Source of the DNA: an uncultured Fibrobacter sp.
Lineage (GTDB): Bacteria; Fibrobacterota; Fibrobacteria; Fibrobacterales; Fibrobacteraceae
NCBI GenBank assembly: GCA_946408125.1
Contig: CAMJQW010000009.1
Location: forward strand, 1 to 64,000
DNA length: 64,000 nt
Reading direction: 5' to 3'
The translations under genes were made by a program, and so were the position numbers. Position 1 is the stretch's first letter; each line of letters begins with the position of its first letter. The notes beneath the pieces are model-generated. The model saw only the letters and a program-made list of their open reading frames with translations. It was not told where the DNA came from and searched no databases. Shown here in pieces: positions 63,136 through 64,000 of this stretch.

Positions 63136-63210
63136 GGACGGTTAGCTCAGTTGGTTTAGAGCGCTGCTTTCACACGGCAGAGGTCACTGGTTCAAATCCA
63201 GTACCGTCCA
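63136..63210 (+). tRNA. tRNA-Val (anticodon CAC)
   Basis: The acceptor GGACGGT pairs with ACCGTCC and is followed by A73. The D arm is GCTC...GAGC, the anticodon arm CTGCT-TTCACAC-GGCAG (with a T-G closing pair) gives CAC, and the T arm is ACTGG-TTCAAAT-CCAGT. CCA is not encoded after A73. It is a single tRNA followed by a terminator. Confidence 0.93.
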
Positions 63211-63215
63211 CTCGA

Positions 63216-63243
63216 AAAGGTCCGGTTCCGCCGGACCTTTTTC
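63216..63243 (+). terminator. terminator after tRNA-Val
   Basis: AAAGGTCCGG (63216-63225) pairs with CCGGACCTTT (63231-63240) around TTCCG and ends in T. It is nearly symmetric, so it can serve both the tRNA and the convergent acyltransferase gene. Confidence 0.88.
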
Positions 63244-63259
63244 GTTTCCAGAGACAACG

Positions 63260-64000
63260 CTATTTCCCGAAAACACGCCGGACCGGCGGAATCATCGTCA
63301 GGATGAAGGTCACCAGCAGGCAGTAGGCGATTTCCACCAGCCAGAACTTCGGGTGCGGGCAATGCACGAGTCGCAAGATGCGGGCATCAAGGTCCACGAG
63401 ATGCACGCACAGGATGACAAGGCTGTTCCGGCCAATCCAGGCGAGAAACCCGTTTAGCCAGCGAACCTTGGAGAGCAGCCACGAAATGCGGCAAACCAGG
63501 AGCGTCCCTCCGCAGGCGCCCAGGACATCGAGCGGGAAAACCGCATAATGGCAACGCACCATCGACATCCCGGAATACAGCGCGGCGGCGAGCCAGCACG
63601 CATACAGCGGGATTTCCGCCTTCCAGCGGAACGTGCCCAGCATGCCGAACCTGCCCGCCCAGTACCCGATCCAGTAAAAGAACAACGCCCCGATTCCGGG
63701 AAGCAGCGCCAAGGGCAGGTTCACGACGTAGACATCCAGGAGAATCGCCGCCGCGGAAAGCCCGAATATCCAGAGGGCACGCGCCCGCTCGCCCCGCACC
63801 TTCTCGCATACAAGCGCAAAGGCCACCCTGCACCAGAACAGCGCGAGCAAGAACCAGATGGCCCCGATTACGGGCATGTCGGCAAGGAAAGCCGAACTGT
63901 GGGCCTTGGACCCGTTCCCGTAGAGGGCGGCCACGAGCCAGTAGCTGTCCAGCGGCTCCCCGCGACCCATCGCGACACCATACACAAGGATCACGACCGT
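63260..64000 (-). CDS. acyltransferase family 3 membrane protein (partial, N-terminus outside window)
   Basis: The open frame runs past the right edge of the window, so the N-terminus and the usual catalytic His region are missing. The 247 visible residues contain about seven hydrophobic helices, with PVIGAIWFLLALFWCRVAFA, FFYWIGYWAGRFG, WIGRNSLVILCVHL and a C-terminal FILTMIPPVRRVFGK. This matches the C-terminal half of acyltransferase-3 proteins (WF(I/L)xxL and GxNSLxIxxxH motifs), which O-acylate surface glycans. It is convergent with tRNA-Val. Confidence 0.82.
   Translation of the reverse strand, partial: TVVILVYGVAMGRGEPLDSYWLVAALYGNGSKAHSSAFLADMPVIGAIWFLLALFWCRVAFALVCEKVRGERARALWIFGLSAAAILLDVYVVNLPLALLPGIGALFFYWIGYWAGRFGMLGTFRWKAEIPLYACWLAAALYSGMSMVRCHYAVFPLDVLGACGGTLLVCRISWLLSKVRWLNGFLAWIGRNSLVILCVHLVDLDARILRLVHCPHPKFWLVEIAYCLLVTFILTMIPPVRRVFGK

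Overview
The window looks like a chromosome segment from a Fibrobacter-lineage bacterium (Fibrobacteres; rumen or gut fibre degrader). The evidence is lineage-typical paralogous families: FISUMP domains (Fibrobacter succinogenes major paralogous domain), TIGR02147/DUF4423 regulators, a TIGR02171 lipoprotein and many poly-Ser linkers. It also carries a GH8 and a GH5 glycosidase, probable T9SS C-terminal sorting domains, and a menaquinone gene of the futalosine pathway. No rRNA, transposase, integrase, prophage or CRISPR array was found.

Layout. 1-167: 3' end of pgi. 308-6640: an accessory island on the minus strand. It holds a three-gene overlapping cluster (AFRH-motif protein, small membrane protein, class II Fic protein), a single-chain type IIG/ISP restriction-modification enzyme with an AT-rich central section, and a long imperfect palindrome upstream of that enzyme. 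6653-17234: secreted GH8 glucanase, TIGR02171 lipoprotein, a D,D-carboxypeptidase fused to a DUF1460 amidase-like domain, aroA, acyl-ACP thioesterase, a ComEC-like metallo-beta-lactamase-fold lipoprotein and a zinc-ribbon-like protein. tRNA-His follows.

17469-30697: three modules in which a TIGR02147 regulator is followed directly (overlap or gap of a few bases) by large surface lipoproteins. The lipoproteins share an N-terminal domain and differ in their C-terminal modules (FISUMP, or an unrecognised repeat of about 110 residues). 30937-33368: sodium-pump decarboxylase genes gamma, biotin carrier and beta, without alpha. 33474-40078: a PP2C/SpoIIE phosphatase and three lipoproteins ending in histidine-phosphatase domains; two of these reuse the N-terminal domain of the FISUMP lipoproteins. 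40169-43096: CoA-transferase, GtrA-like protein and nucleotide-sugar epimerase.

43169-52042: OmpA-family protein with twelve thrombospondin type 3 repeats, MacB-type ABC pair, KDPG aldolase, response-regulator diguanylate cyclase, mqnA, a small barrel-like protein, a signal-less GH5 enzyme and a small envelope protein. 52074-55600: tightly overlapping operon clpP - ftsY - lipoprotein - thioredoxin-like - GT2. 55790-61715: a Tyr-rich lipoprotein and a 14-repeat InlB-type surface protein. 61762-64000: aroD, PTS IIA, tRNA-Val and the C-terminal part of an acyltransferase-3 membrane protein cut by the window edge.

Themes: polysaccharide breakdown and attachment at the cell surface, a large lipoprotein repertoire built by shuffling domains, and one compact conflict/defence island. 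All function calls rest on motifs read by eye; no database search was run.
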